This document shows positions 7,338-14,762 of a stretch of 17,609 nucleotides of DNA, piece by piece. The notes beneath the pieces were generated by a model. The model made no database searches. It had not been told where the DNA came from and saw only the letters and a program-made list of their open reading frames with translations. The stretch covers positions 1 to 17,609 of the forward strand of contig JALZUH010000152.1 in assembly GCA_023301645.1 (NCBI GenBank), in the 5' to 3' direction. The position numbers and the translations under genes were made by a program. Positions within the stretch are counted from its first letter, which is position 1. Each line of letters starts with the position of its first letter. Source of the DNA: Akkermansiaceae bacterium (GTDB lineage: Bacteria; Verrucomicrobiota; Verrucomicrobiia; Verrucomicrobiales; Akkermansiaceae).

Positions 7338-8927
7338 ATGAATCAATTGAATATGAAGATGATAACGAATAGAGCAACAGGTGTGAAATGGGTAAATTTA
7401 TGTGCATTAGCTCTGTCATTGGCAGCTGGGCTCGAAGCTAAGGAGCAGAAGGCACCTAATGTAATCCTCATCTTTGCTGATGACCTTGGATACGGTGATT
7501 TGAGCTGTTATGGTGCGACTAAGATTCAAACCCCTCATATTGATAAACTAGCAAATGAAGGTAGACGCTTTACCGATGCTCACTCTGCATCTGCCGTCTG
7601 CACGGCTTCACGCTACGGCCTACTAACTGGTGAATACCCTTTTAGAAAAAACATTTGGGGACCTTGTGGACATGAGCAGTCTTTACTCATCGATACCGAT
7701 AAACTAACTCTCAGCCAGCTATTTAAAAACAAAGGCTACGCTACGGCTGTTATTGGTAAATGGCACTTAGGCTTCGGCGTAGGTAAGACAGACTGGAATA
7801 AGCCTCTGCGCCCTGGTCCTCTTGAGCTTGGGTTTGATTATTATTTTGGCGTTCCTAAGGTCAATAGTGGCTTCCCTTATGTGTATGTTGAGAATGACAG
7901 GGTTGTAGGCTGGGATCCTAATGATCCTTTGGTGATTGATGAAAATATAGAGGCTACTCCGACTCCTTTATTTCCTCCAGAGGCAGGGCAGAAGTCAGAG
8001 AATAAATTCTCAGGAGCTAAGAAGGCACATGAGATCTACCATGATGAACGCACAGCGACACTGCTCGCTGAGAAAAGTGTAAAATTTATTAATGAAAATA
8101 AAGATAAGCCGTTCTTTATGTATATTCCGACAACGAACATTCACCACCCATTTACTCCAGCACCACGCTTCAAGGGGACGAGCCAATGTGGACTGTATGG
8201 AGACTTCGTCCATGAACTCGACTGGATGGTCGGCGAGGTAACGGACTGCTTAGAAAAAAATGGATTGTCCGATAATACCTTAGTGATTTTCACCAGTGAT
8301 AATGGCGGTATGTTTAACCGAGGTGGTCAAGATGCTTTCGACGCTGGGCATCGAATCAATGGAGAGATACTTGGTTTTAAATTTGGTGCATGGGAAGGCG
8401 GGCACCGCGTGCCATTTATCGCCAAATGGCCTAAGGGAATCAAAGCGGCAACGACTTCAACACAGCTTATTAACGGAGTTGATATGTTAGCGACATTCGC
8501 AGCATTGACAGGGCAGGAAATCGATAAAAAACAGCAGGCCGATAGTGTGAATATGCTGCCAGCTCTAGTCGGTGAGCCCACCGAGCCATTACGAGAAACA
8601 ATGGCTGTTTCTCCTAGAAATGCAACTCACCTTTCTGTGCGTAAGGGTAAGTGGATGTATATCCCTCGACGTGGAAGCGGAGGCTTTAAAGATGCAGTAG
8701 GAACACATAAGGCGGGAGGTGCGAAGGCAATTTCGCATGTAGGGAGTATCAACAGCGATATTACCAATGGTCGTTACAATAAAAACGCTGCCCCAGCTCA
8801 GCTATACGATCTTGAGGCTGACCTGAAGCAAACCAAAAACCTGTATCATGAGCATCCTGAAGTGGTCGAAACCATGAAAGCACTCCTTGATTCACTAAGG
8901 CCTGTTAAGAAAAGAGTTAAAAAATAA
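7338..8927 (+). CDS. Secreted sulfatase (CTASR type)
   Basis: This is a 529-residue S1-type formylglycine sulfatase. A signal peptide covers about residues 1-35: a basic start with a long n-region, then VNLCALALSLAAGLEA, cut before KEQKAPN. Metal ligands D48-D49 lie in FADDLGYGDLSCYGA. The motif C88-T-A-S-R92, followed by YGLLTGEYP, is the C-x-A-x-R variant, in which C88 would be converted to formylglycine. GKWHLGFG supplies K141 and H143, FTSDNGG supplies late metal ligands, and GAWEGGHRVPFIAKWP is the usual downstream block. The final residues are lysine-rich (KKRVKK). It differs enough from its neighbours in motif and length that a different sulfate position or sugar is likely, though the substrate is not readable from sequence. 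A clear ribosome binding site precedes it, and the next sulfatase starts 6 bp after its stop, so the two are an operon. Confidence 0.95.
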   Translation: MNQLNMKMITNRATGVKWVNLCALALSLAAGLEAKEQKAPNVILIFADDLGYGDLSCYGATKIQTPHIDKLANEGRRFTDAHSASAVCTASRYGLLTGEYPFRKNIWGPCGHEQSLLIDTDKLTLSQLFKNKGYATAVIGKWHLGFGVGKTDWNKPLRPGPLELGFDYYFGVPKVNSGFPYVYVENDRVVGWDPNDPLVIDENIEATPTPLFPPEAGQKSENKFSGAKKAHEIYHDERTATLLAEKSVKFINENKDKPFFMYIPTTNIHHPFTPAPRFKGTSQCGLYGDFVHELDWMVGEVTDCLEKNGLSDNTLVIFTSDNGGMFNRGGQDAFDAGHRINGEILGFKFGAWEGGHRVPFIAKWPKGIKAATTSTQLINGVDMLATFAALTGQEIDKKQQADSVNMLPALVGEPTEPLRETMAVSPRNATHLSVRKGKWMYIPRRGSGGFKDAVGTHKAGGAKAISHVGSINSDITNGRYNKNAAPAQLYDLEADLKQTKNLYHEHPEVVETMKALLDSLRPVKKRVKK

Positions 8928-8933
8928 TGAAGC

Positions 8934-10430
8934 ATGATGAAATTACTAAAATCAACTTGGCCTACGGCAGCTTGCATGGCTGCGATCTCTTCTTTAGCTT
9001 TAGCTAGTGAGAGACCACCTAATGTTATTTTCTTCCTTACCGATGATCTGGGTTATGCGGATGTGAGTTGTTATGGGGCTAAAAGAGTAAAGACTCCTCA
9101 TATTGATCGTCTCGCCTCAGAGGGGGTCAAGTTTACTGATTTCCATACTGCTGCCAGCATTTGTTCTCCGTCGAGAGCGGCCTTCTTAACTGGTGCATAC
9201 CCTCAGCGCTCAGGCTTGTATATGGGGATTAACCCCATTCGGAAGGCACATTGGTTTCTAGGGCTTAATCCAGATGAAATCACGATTGCTGAGCAGTTTA
9301 AAACAAAGGGCTACAGCACCACTTTGATTGGAAAGTGGCATCTCGGAACGCAGCCAGAATTTCACATGCAGAATCAAGGCTTTGACTCCTCTTATGGTAT
9401 GCACGGTAACGCTGGGCACTTGAAGACGTTTTTTGATGGCAAAGATGTTTTGTATAAAGAAACGCCCTTGGATCGAATGACTGAGCTTTATACCGAGCGC
9501 GCTATCAAGTTTGTCAAAGAACAGGGAGACAAGCCATTCTTTATCTATTTTGCTCATAACTACCCGCACATTCCATTCAGAGCAGGCAAGAAGTTTAGAG
9601 GAACTTCGAAAGACGGTAAACGTGGTGATGTTATTCAGGAAATGGACTGGGGTATTGGCGAGCTGATGAAAGCACTTGAAGAAACAGGTGTGGCGGATGA
9701 TACGATCGTCATCTTTAGCTCAGATAATGGTCCTAATCGCACCAGACACGCAGCCCCATATCGAGGCACTAAGTATGTGAGCTTTGAAGGAGGCCATAGA
9801 GTCCCGTTTATTGTTCACTGGCCAGCTAAGATTAAGGCGGGGCGTGTAATCGACACACCTGTTAATGCAATGGACCTGTTCCCTACACTTAGTGAAGCTA
9901 TGGGAGCTACATTACCAGGAGATCGAGTCTATGATGGTGTAAGCCTTTTGCCATTGTTGGATGGGGAAGAATTATCACGTGAGAAAGACGAGCCCTTTTA
10001 TTATTACAATAACGAAAACCTTCAGGCGGTAAGGGTAGGGGATTGGAAAATGCACTTACCTCGTAATGAAGCACAACTGCCACATTGGAATATGAGAAGT
10101 GAATTTAAAAATCTCCATCACCCTGTGCTCTATAACCTTTCTGCTGACCCTTCGGAGAGAAATGATGTGGCGCAGGAGAACCCAGAGGTCGTCGAGATGA
10201 TCTTAGCTGTCGCCAAGGAGGCCAGAGCCGAGCTCGGAGAGTATCTTCAGCGAGGTAGCGGCCAGCGTGCTACAGGTTCGGTTATACCATTTGCGCCAGT
10301 GCTCGGTAACGAGAAAGACTGGGATCAATTCGTCGACGAAAGCATGAATGCAAAAATTACCGAAGAACGCCTTAAGCGACAGCCTGACCAAAGCATGTGG
10401 GTAATGCCGAAAAAGGAAAATAAGAAATAG
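8934..10430 (+). CDS. Secreted sulfatase (CSPSR type)
   Basis: This is a 498-residue S1-type sulfatase with the classical formylglycine motif C77-S-P-S-R81 followed by AAFLTGAYPQRSGL. A signal peptide (MMKLLKSTWP, then AACMAAISSLALA) ends near residue 25. Metal ligands D37-D38 lie in LTDDLGYADVSCYG. GKWHLG supplies K134 and H136, and FSSDNGP and FEGGHRVPFIVHWP are the later conserved blocks. The region AMDLFPTLSEAMGA is the common S1 arrangement. The C-terminus is basic (MPKKENKK). It starts 6 bp after sulfatase 2 with no Shine-Dalgarno of its own, so translational coupling is likely. It converges with the release factor gene at 10546. The intervening 115 bp (10431-10545) contain only short palindromes such as GATACTGTATC, with no convincing terminator. 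Confidence 0.96.
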   Translation: MMKLLKSTWPTAACMAAISSLALASERPPNVIFFLTDDLGYADVSCYGAKRVKTPHIDRLASEGVKFTDFHTAASICSPSRAAFLTGAYPQRSGLYMGINPIRKAHWFLGLNPDEITIAEQFKTKGYSTTLIGKWHLGTQPEFHMQNQGFDSSYGMHGNAGHLKTFFDGKDVLYKETPLDRMTELYTERAIKFVKEQGDKPFFIYFAHNYPHIPFRAGKKFRGTSKDGKRGDVIQEMDWGIGELMKALEETGVADDTIVIFSSDNGPNRTRHAAPYRGTKYVSFEGGHRVPFIVHWPAKIKAGRVIDTPVNAMDLFPTLSEAMGATLPGDRVYDGVSLLPLLDGEELSREKDEPFYYYNNENLQAVRVGDWKMHLPRNEAQLPHWNMRSEFKNLHHPVLYNLSADPSERNDVAQENPEVVEMILAVAKEARAELGEYLQRGSGQRATGSVIPFAPVLGNEKDWDQFVDESMNAKITEERLKRQPDQSMWVMPKKENKK

Positions 10431-10545
10431 AATATAATTGCGCCTCCTAATATCATGAACAGTTTAAAACATATTCGATGTCGTATGTGCGATACTGTAT
10501 CCTGAGCTTCCCCAAAGTCCTAGCCAGTGAGCTCCGCCTTATCAT

Positions 10546-10950
10546 CTAGTCGTTACGAGATGGGGGCTTGCGGGCATTTTTTTTCTCCGATTGCTTAGAT
10601 TTATCATCGAGCATTCTGTTTTTTGATCGGCGAGACCTACGGCGTTTTTGGCGGCGTATTTTCTCAAATGCTTTTTGCTTAGCTGACTGCTTACCATCAC
10701 GCTTTTCTTCGAGCCGCTCGCAGAGTTCCTTACGGGCGATGAAGCGGTTGAGCTCACGTGAGCGTTGCTGCTGGCACTTTACTTCGATGCCTGTGGTGAT
10801 GTGCTTGAGGTAGACACAGGAGGCGGTTTTGTTCACTTTCTGACCGCCACTACCGCTACCGTGGATGAATTTCTCGGTGAGAGTCTCCTCAGTGATACCG
10901 AGCTCACGCATGCGCTTCTCAAGTGCGATGATCTTTTCGGGTGAGGGCAT
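10546..10950 (-). CDS. MTRFR/C12orf65-like peptidyl-tRNA release factor (RF-1 domain)
   Basis: This is a 134-residue class I release-factor domain protein without codon-recognition domains. The catalytic GGQ is at G35-G36-Q37 within FIHGSGSGGQKVNKTASCVY. It is followed by LKHITTGIEVKCQQQRSRELNRFIARKEL and a long, very basic C-terminal tail (~85-134, many Lys and Arg) that would sit on ribosomal RNA. The GxGxGGQ-xNKT-x-LKHI-x-GI-x-VKC-x-RS order resembles mitochondrial MTRFR (C12orf65) more than E. coli ArfB, which has GAGGQHVNKT and a different central segment. Such proteins hydrolyse peptidyl-tRNA on stalled ribosomes or split large subunits. It is the last gene of the minus-strand operon, 40 bp after the LON-domain gene, and both may concern protein quality control. 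No Shine-Dalgarno is visible. The release-factor family is sure; the subfamily and its rescue role are inferred. Confidence 0.9.
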   Translation of the reverse strand: MPSPEKIIALEKRMRELGITEETLTEKFIHGSGSGGQKVNKTASCVYLKHITTGIEVKCQQQRSRELNRFIARKELCERLEEKRDGKQSAKQKAFEKIRRQKRRRSRRSKNRMLDDKSKQSEKKNARKPPSRND

Positions 10951-10990
10951 GGTAGGGGTGAGAGTTTTAGCGTGTGCCTTCGTGCTGGCT

Positions 10991-11623
10991 CTAGTCTTCT
11001 GAGGACTGCTCTAGTGCCGTGATGAGTGTGTGGACGCGCTGTCTGTCATCTAGCTCACTGAGGAGGCTTAGCCGTAGGGCTGGCTCTGAGATGAAGTTGT
11101 GAGCTACTTGGTCGATGAGTGTAGTGATTTCATTGATAGCTGCCAAATCACTGAGTATCGTTTGGCTGATATTCCCAGATAGATGACTGAGGTGGCTGGC
11201 AATGGATGCGCTGATGAGTGAGCGGATAGCCTGCTGTTCGAGTTCGGAGTCGATGGGCTTTCTGCGTAGAGGTGAAATCTTCGCCTTGGGGTAGGGTGAT
11301 GTTTTGTCCCAGTGGGTGAATTGCACGGGTAGGAGTCCCTTGATGACGAGATTAGATCTACCGTCAGGCAGGTTCTTACAGAAGTTAATGAGACTCAGAA
11401 CACCATAGTCTAGACCAGCATTGCTCGATAGGGCAGCTTCATTGAGGTCACCTAGTGCTATCATCCATGTGCTCTCTAGGGAGTCTTGGAGCATTGTTTT
11501 ATAGCGTGGTTCGAAGATGTTAAGCATCATCGAGCAGCCTGGAAATAGGGATGTCTCTGATAGTAGCATGACACCGCACTCATCAGGGGTTTCTAGGCTG
11601 AGGTCTTTCATAGGGGAGATCAT
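10991..11623 (-). CDS. LON peptidase substrate-binding domain protein
   Basis: This 210-residue protein consists of the Lon N-terminal (LON/PUA-like) domain alone, without the AAA or protease domains. The diagnostic stretch is MLLSETSLFPGCSMMLNIFEPRYKTMLQDSL (residues ~19-49), which matches the Lon start 'LFPG-x-LPL-x-IFEPRY'. Next come WMIALGDLNE and YGVLSLINFCKNLPDGRSNLVIKGL, the usual 'G-x-hydrophobic-DG-x-hydrophobic-G' core. The C-terminal half (residues ~120-205) is helical. Stand-alone LON-domain proteins are widespread and mostly uncharacterised; a chaperone-like or substrate-binding role is often supposed. A second in-frame ATG at 11611 (residue 5) is equally possible, and neither start has a Shine-Dalgarno. 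It follows panB by 45 bp in the same direction. Confidence 0.85.
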   Translation of the reverse strand: MISPMKDLSLETPDECGVMLLSETSLFPGCSMMLNIFEPRYKTMLQDSLESTWMIALGDLNEAALSSNAGLDYGVLSLINFCKNLPDGRSNLVIKGLLPVQFTHWDKTSPYPKAKISPLRRKPIDSELEQQAIRSLISASIASHLSHLSGNISQTILSDLAAINEITTLIDQVAHNFISEPALRLSLLSELDDRQRVHTLITALEQSSED

Positions 11624-11642
11624 TGTCAGGTGGAGAGCTCGA

Positions 11643-11670
11643 AGAGCGAATGCAGGCGCTGCCTCGCTTT
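11643..11670 (-). repeat. Stem-loop overlapping the panB stop codon
   Basis: AGAGCGA (11643-11649) pairs with TCGCTTT (11664-11670), including one G-T pair. The inner arms GCAG (11652-11655) and CTGC (11659-11662) pair around a 3-base loop. The distal arm reaches into the panB stop codon (11669-11671). No T-run follows on the minus strand, so it is more likely an mRNA processing or stability element, or chance, than a terminator. Confidence 0.3.
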
Positions 11671-12451
11671 ATAGAGAGTCGATATATTCGCTTACTGAGC
11701 GAGATATTTCCCACGATACATCTGCCCTAGGAGTGGCAAAAGGCGGGACAAACCATGGGTAGGAGCCGATGAGATCGGTGATGACGGCAATTTCTCCGTC
11801 GCAGGTCTGTGGGTGCTCCTTGTTCTCGCAGCCAATACCGATGGTCGGAATACTGAGTGTCGTTGTGATTTCATTGGCTAGCTCAGGGGTGATGCTCTCT
11901 AGCACGAGGGCGAAGCAACCCGCCTGCTCTAAAGCGATGGCACCTTCGAGGATGGCTTGGAACTCTTCTTTGGTTTTGCCTTTTTTCTTATAGCCGCCGT
12001 CTTCGAGGACTCGCTGTGGTAGCATGCCGTGGTGGCCGATGACGGGGATGCCTGCGGCGATGATAGTTTTGATCTTTTCGACCTGTCCGACACCTCCTTC
12101 GAGCTTAACAACATCGGCACCAGCAGCTACGAGAGCTTGTGCTGTGGTAAGTGCCTGCTTTGGCGTGTCGTAGGTATTGATCGGCATATCCCCGATGACA
12201 AGGGCGTGCTTCACCCCACGCGAAACAGCGGCTACGTGATGGAGCATCATATCTAGGGTGACATGAGTGGTATCTGGGAATCCGAGCACCACCATGCCAA
12301 GCGAGTCACCAACGAGGATGATGTCAACTCCTGCTTCGTCAAGGAGACGTGCCGTAGGGTAATCGTAGGCGGTAAGTGCGGAGATTCTGCCGTGGGTATC
12401 ATCTGTCTTCCGCGCTTTGATGTGATTGGCTTTTTCGGTGGAGTTCATCAT
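11669..12451 (-). CDS. panB: 3-methyl-2-oxobutanoate hydroxymethyltransferase
   Basis: PanB transfers a hydroxymethyl group from 5,10-methylenetetrahydrofolate to alpha-ketoisovalerate, giving ketopantoate for pantothenate and CoA synthesis. The (beta/alpha)8 barrel shows RISALTAYDYPTARLLDEAG, then VGDSLGMVVLG with Mg ligand D49, GDMP with D88, KLEGG with E118, and VIGHHGMLPQ. The catalytic base equivalent, E185, is in ALVLESITPE. At 260 residues it is family-typical. The usual GIGAG-x-x-x-DG turn is altered to GIGCENKEHPQTCDGE, a few residues longer and with two cysteines, which is unusual to my eye. Two consecutive Met codons start the frame; neither has a Shine-Dalgarno. It lies 51 bp after folK. 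A folate gene beside a folate-cofactor enzyme makes metabolic sense, but panC is not in the window. Confidence 0.97.
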   Translation of the reverse strand: MMNSTEKANHIKARKTDDTHGRISALTAYDYPTARLLDEAGVDIILVGDSLGMVVLGFPDTTHVTLDMMLHHVAAVSRGVKHALVIGDMPINTYDTPKQALTTAQALVAAGADVVKLEGGVGQVEKIKTIIAAGIPVIGHHGMLPQRVLEDGGYKKKGKTKEEFQAILEGAIALEQAGCFALVLESITPELANEITTTLSIPTIGIGCENKEHPQTCDGEIAVITDLIGSYPWFVPPFATPRADVSWEISRSVSEYIDSL

Positions 12452-12502
12452 ATGCTAGGTGGGGTGAGAAGGTGTGTGTTAATTAGAGATTACACGCGGA
12501 GG

Positions 12503-13033
12503 CTACCAGTCTCGATGGGCAACTCTAAGCGGGGCACTGGATGAGTCAAGGCGCTGAGTGTGCTCGGCTATAGTGCAGATGTCACTGGGAAGAGTAAGCT
12601 CAGGCTTGATGTCGGCTAGTGGCTGTAGGACGAAGCTCCTGCTAGTGAGCTCTGGATGCGGGATGATGAGACGGGGTGAGCTGAGCGTCTGATTTCCAAA
12701 ATAGAGGATATCTAGATCGATGAGTCTAGGGGTATTGTGACCATGTAGGCTCTCTCTACCGAGGATGTTCTCGATGTGCTGGGTCTGTTCAAGAAGCTGC
12801 TGTGGGCTGCCAGAGTAGCTGATTTCTATGACGGTATTATAGAAATCAGGTGAGCCGTCTGGACAGTCTAGTGGTGCAGAGTGGTAGATAGGTGCCTGTA
12901 AGTGGCAGGTCGGCTCTGAGCTCGTAGTGCTCTCGTTTGAGCTAAGCTGGACGAGTAGGTCACGGGCTTGCTGAAGCTGGGCGAGCTTATCACCTAGATT
13001 AGCACCTAGGGCTATGCCTACCCGTGTTTCCAT
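12503..13033 (-). CDS. folK: 2-amino-4-hydroxy-6-hydroxymethyldihydropteridine pyrophosphokinase
   Basis: FolK (HPPK) transfers pyrophosphate from ATP to 6-hydroxymethyl-7,8-dihydropterin, the step before dihydropteroate synthase in folate synthesis. It shows the family start GIALGANLGDKLAQLQQA, then SAPLDCPDGSPDFYNTVIEI (the loop normally 'T-x-P-x-G-x-x-x-(F/Y)-x-N'). LLEQTQHIENILGR and the signature NTPRLIDLDILYFG, with the Mg-binding aspartates of DLD, come next, and IIPHPELTSRSFVLQPLADI follows. At 176 residues it is typical, with a slightly longer first loop (residues ~31-47, rich in Ser and Thr). It starts 15 bp after dapB and precedes panB. No Shine-Dalgarno is visible. Confidence 0.96.
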   Translation of the reverse strand: METRVGIALGANLGDKLAQLQQARDLLVQLSSNESTTSSEPTCHLQAPIYHSAPLDCPDGSPDFYNTVIEISYSGSPQQLLEQTQHIENILGRESLHGHNTPRLIDLDILYFGNQTLSSPRLIIPHPELTSRSFVLQPLADIKPELTLPSDICTIAEHTQRLDSSSAPLRVAHRDW

Positions 13034-13048
13034 GATCGATTGATTGAC

Positions 13049-13786
13049 TTACTTGAGTCCTAGGACGTCTTGCATGTCGTAGAGTCCAGCAGGCTTGTCC
13101 TGAATCCATACTGCTGCGCGGACAGCGCCTGAGGCGAAGGTCATACGGCTAGACGCCTTGTGGGTGAGCTCTACGCGCTCGCCATCAGCGGCAAACATGA
13201 CGGTGTGATCACCTACGACATCACCACCACGTAGGGTGTGCATGCCGATTTCTTTACTCGGGCGAGGTCCGATATTACCGAGGCGACCGTGGGCGACGTC
13301 ATTTTCGTAGCTTGTCTTGGTCTCCTCATTAAGGATTTCAAGAAGTCTGCGGGCTGTGCCTGAGGGGGCGTCGATCTTATGCTTATGGTGCATCTCAGTG
13401 ACTTCGATGTCGAAGGCGTCATTTCCGAGGATTTGTGTCGCTTTCTGCGTGAGCCAGAAGAGGGTGTTTACTCCGATGGAGTAGTTGGCAGCGAAGACGA
13501 TAGGAAGAGTCTTGGCGGCTTCAGTGATACGTGCTTTTTCCTCGTCAGTGTGGCCTGTTGTGCCGATGACGAGTGGGGTCTTCGCTGCAATGGCTGCATC
13601 GAGGACTTCCTTGGTGAAGTGATGAACGGTGAAGTCAATACACGCGTCTGTGTTCTGAAAGCGATCGTGGATGTCATCACCTGCATCATGGGTGCTGGTG
13701 ACTTCTGTTTCTAGGTGGTCATTACCTGCCTGAATGAGGGTTTGCCCCATTCGACCACTGCTTCCTGTGATGAGTAGCTTAATCAT
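13049..13786 (-). CDS. dapB: 4-hydroxy-tetrahydrodipicolinate reductase
   Basis: DapB reduces the DapA product with NAD(P)H to tetrahydrodipicolinate in the lysine/meso-diaminopimelate pathway. The Rossmann fold opens with LLITGSSGRMGQTLI (residues 5-18). DFTVHHFT and VIGTTGHTDEEKARI are the nucleotide-contacting segments, and FAANYSIGVNTLFWL corresponds to the usual NFS-x-GVN. The catalytic and substrate block is EMHHKHKIDAPSGTA (131-145), with H133/H134, K137 and the anion-binding SGTA. The C-terminal GEREVxxTHxAxSR equivalent reads GERVELTHKASSRMTFASGAV. The length, 245 residues, is close to the usual ~270; the region after GxxGxMG is short. It starts 13 bp after dapA, so the two are tightly linked. 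No Shine-Dalgarno is seen. Confidence 0.98.
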   Translation of the reverse strand: MIKLLITGSSGRMGQTLIQAGNDHLETEVTSTHDAGDDIHDRFQNTDACIDFTVHHFTKEVLDAAIAAKTPLVIGTTGHTDEEKARITEAAKTLPIVFAANYSIGVNTLFWLTQKATQILGNDAFDIEVTEMHHKHKIDAPSGTARRLLEILNEETKTSYENDVAHGRLGNIGPRPSKEIGMHTLRGGDVVGDHTVMFAADGERVELTHKASSRMTFASGAVRAAVWIQDKPAGLYDMQDVLGLK

Positions 13787-13799
13787 TGTATCAGTCTAT

Positions 13800-14678
13800 T
13801 TAGAGGAGTCCGAAGCTGCTGAGCTTGTCGCGAAGTATGGCTTCATTGGCTGAGGAGAGAGCGACGAGTGGGAGCCTGATCTCAGTGCTACAGTGGCCTT
13901 GCATGGCGACAGCTGCTTTGATGGGGACGGGATTGGTGTCGATGCTCATGAGTGTGCTCATGAGGGGCTCATATTTCGCTTGGAGTGCTTCTGCTTCGGA
14001 GAGCTTGCCGGCGAGCATGGCGTCGACGAGCTCGACCATTGGCTGTGGGATGAGATTGGTGGCGACAGATACGAGGCCTACAGCACCGAGCTTCATGAAG
14101 TCGATGGTGAGCGGGTCGTCACCAGAGAGGATTTGGAAGTCGTCTGGGAGTGCGTTTTTGATCTCAGTGACGCGCTCGGGCTTTCCGCCTGCTTCCTTAT
14201 TGGCAATAATGGTGGGGCAGTCAGCGGCGAGGCGTGCGATGGTGTCGACTGCGATCTCGATGACAGAGCGCCCGGGGATGCTGTAGAGCATCATTGGCAA
14301 GTCGGTGGCTTCAGCGATTTTCTTGTAATGCTGATAGAGGCCTTCTTGTGAGGGTTTATTGTAGTATGGGCATACCTGCAGTGTTGCGTCAGCGCCCATT
14401 CTGGCAGCCTCGGTGGTGAGGTAGACGGCTTCGGCAGTGGAGTTAGCACCGGTGCCTGCGATGACCTTGGTGCGACCTGCTGCATATTCCACGGCTAGCT
14501 CGATGACTTGGAGGTGTTCCTTGTTATTGAGTGTCGGTGATTCGCCAGTAGTGCCACAGGGGACGATACCAGTGATGCCTGCTGCCACTTGGCGTTCGAT
14601 AAGATCGCGAAAGGCGTCTTTATCTACCTGACCATCTTTAAATGGAGTGATGAGTGCTGTATGCGTGCCGTGAAACAT
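13800..14678 (-). CDS. dapA: 4-hydroxy-tetrahydrodipicolinate synthase
   Basis: DapA condenses pyruvate and aspartate semialdehyde, the committed step to lysine and mDAP. The TIM barrel starts FHGTHTALITPFKDGQVD. GTTGESPTL contains T43-T44, and PYYNKPSQEGLYQHY contains Y106. MLYSIPGRS gives Y132 and R137, and the Schiff-base lysine is K161 in IIANKEAGG. SGDDPLTIDFMKLGAVGLVSVATNLIP follows. At 292 residues it has the standard length. The residues around the active lysine (ANKEAGG) and the SIPGRS variant of NVPGRT depart slightly from the common consensus, but the catalytic residues are intact. It lies 66 bp after dapF and 13 bp before dapB. No Shine-Dalgarno precedes the ATG. Feedback-lysine residues were not assessed. 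Confidence 0.97.
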   Translation of the reverse strand: MFHGTHTALITPFKDGQVDKDAFRDLIERQVAAGITGIVPCGTTGESPTLNNKEHLQVIELAVEYAAGRTKVIAGTGANSTAEAVYLTTEAARMGADATLQVCPYYNKPSQEGLYQHYKKIAEATDLPMMLYSIPGRSVIEIAVDTIARLAADCPTIIANKEAGGKPERVTEIKNALPDDFQILSGDDPLTIDFMKLGAVGLVSVATNLIPQPMVELVDAMLAGKLSEAEALQAKYEPLMSTLMSIDTNPVPIKAAVAMQGHCSTEIRLPLVALSSANEAILRDKLSSFGLL

Positions 14679-14726
14679 GGTGGTGAGTCTTAGATGTTAG
14701 TAATGGATATACAAGTGAGAACTTTG

Positions 14727-14762
14727 GGCCAATGAGTTGACAGATTAAATCTGTATTTGGCC
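14727..14762 (-). repeat. Two-part stem-loop straddling the dapF stop codon
   Basis: Inner arms ACAGATT (14740-14746) and AATCTGT (14748-14754) are perfect complements around one base, and they contain the dapF stop codon (14745-14747). Outer arms GGCCAA (14727-14732) and TTGGCC (14757-14762) are also perfect. Thirteen pairs are possible with an asymmetric internal loop. On the minus strand it is followed by GGCCCAAAG with no T-run, so it is unlikely to be an intrinsic terminator. It sits in the longest gap of the dap part of the operon, where an RNA processing or stabilising element would fit. Confidence 0.4.

Noticed and set aside
10431..10545. Bidirectional terminator between the converging sulfatase 3 and release factor genes
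   Set aside because: Expected by position, but only short palindromes (for example GATACTGTATC) without T-runs are visible.
13825..14351. Two long overlapping open frames (about 150 codons) opposite dapA
   Set aside because: They lie wholly antisense to a highly conserved gene. Their products have low-complexity Ser/Ala or Asp/Glu composition, and no family motif is visible.
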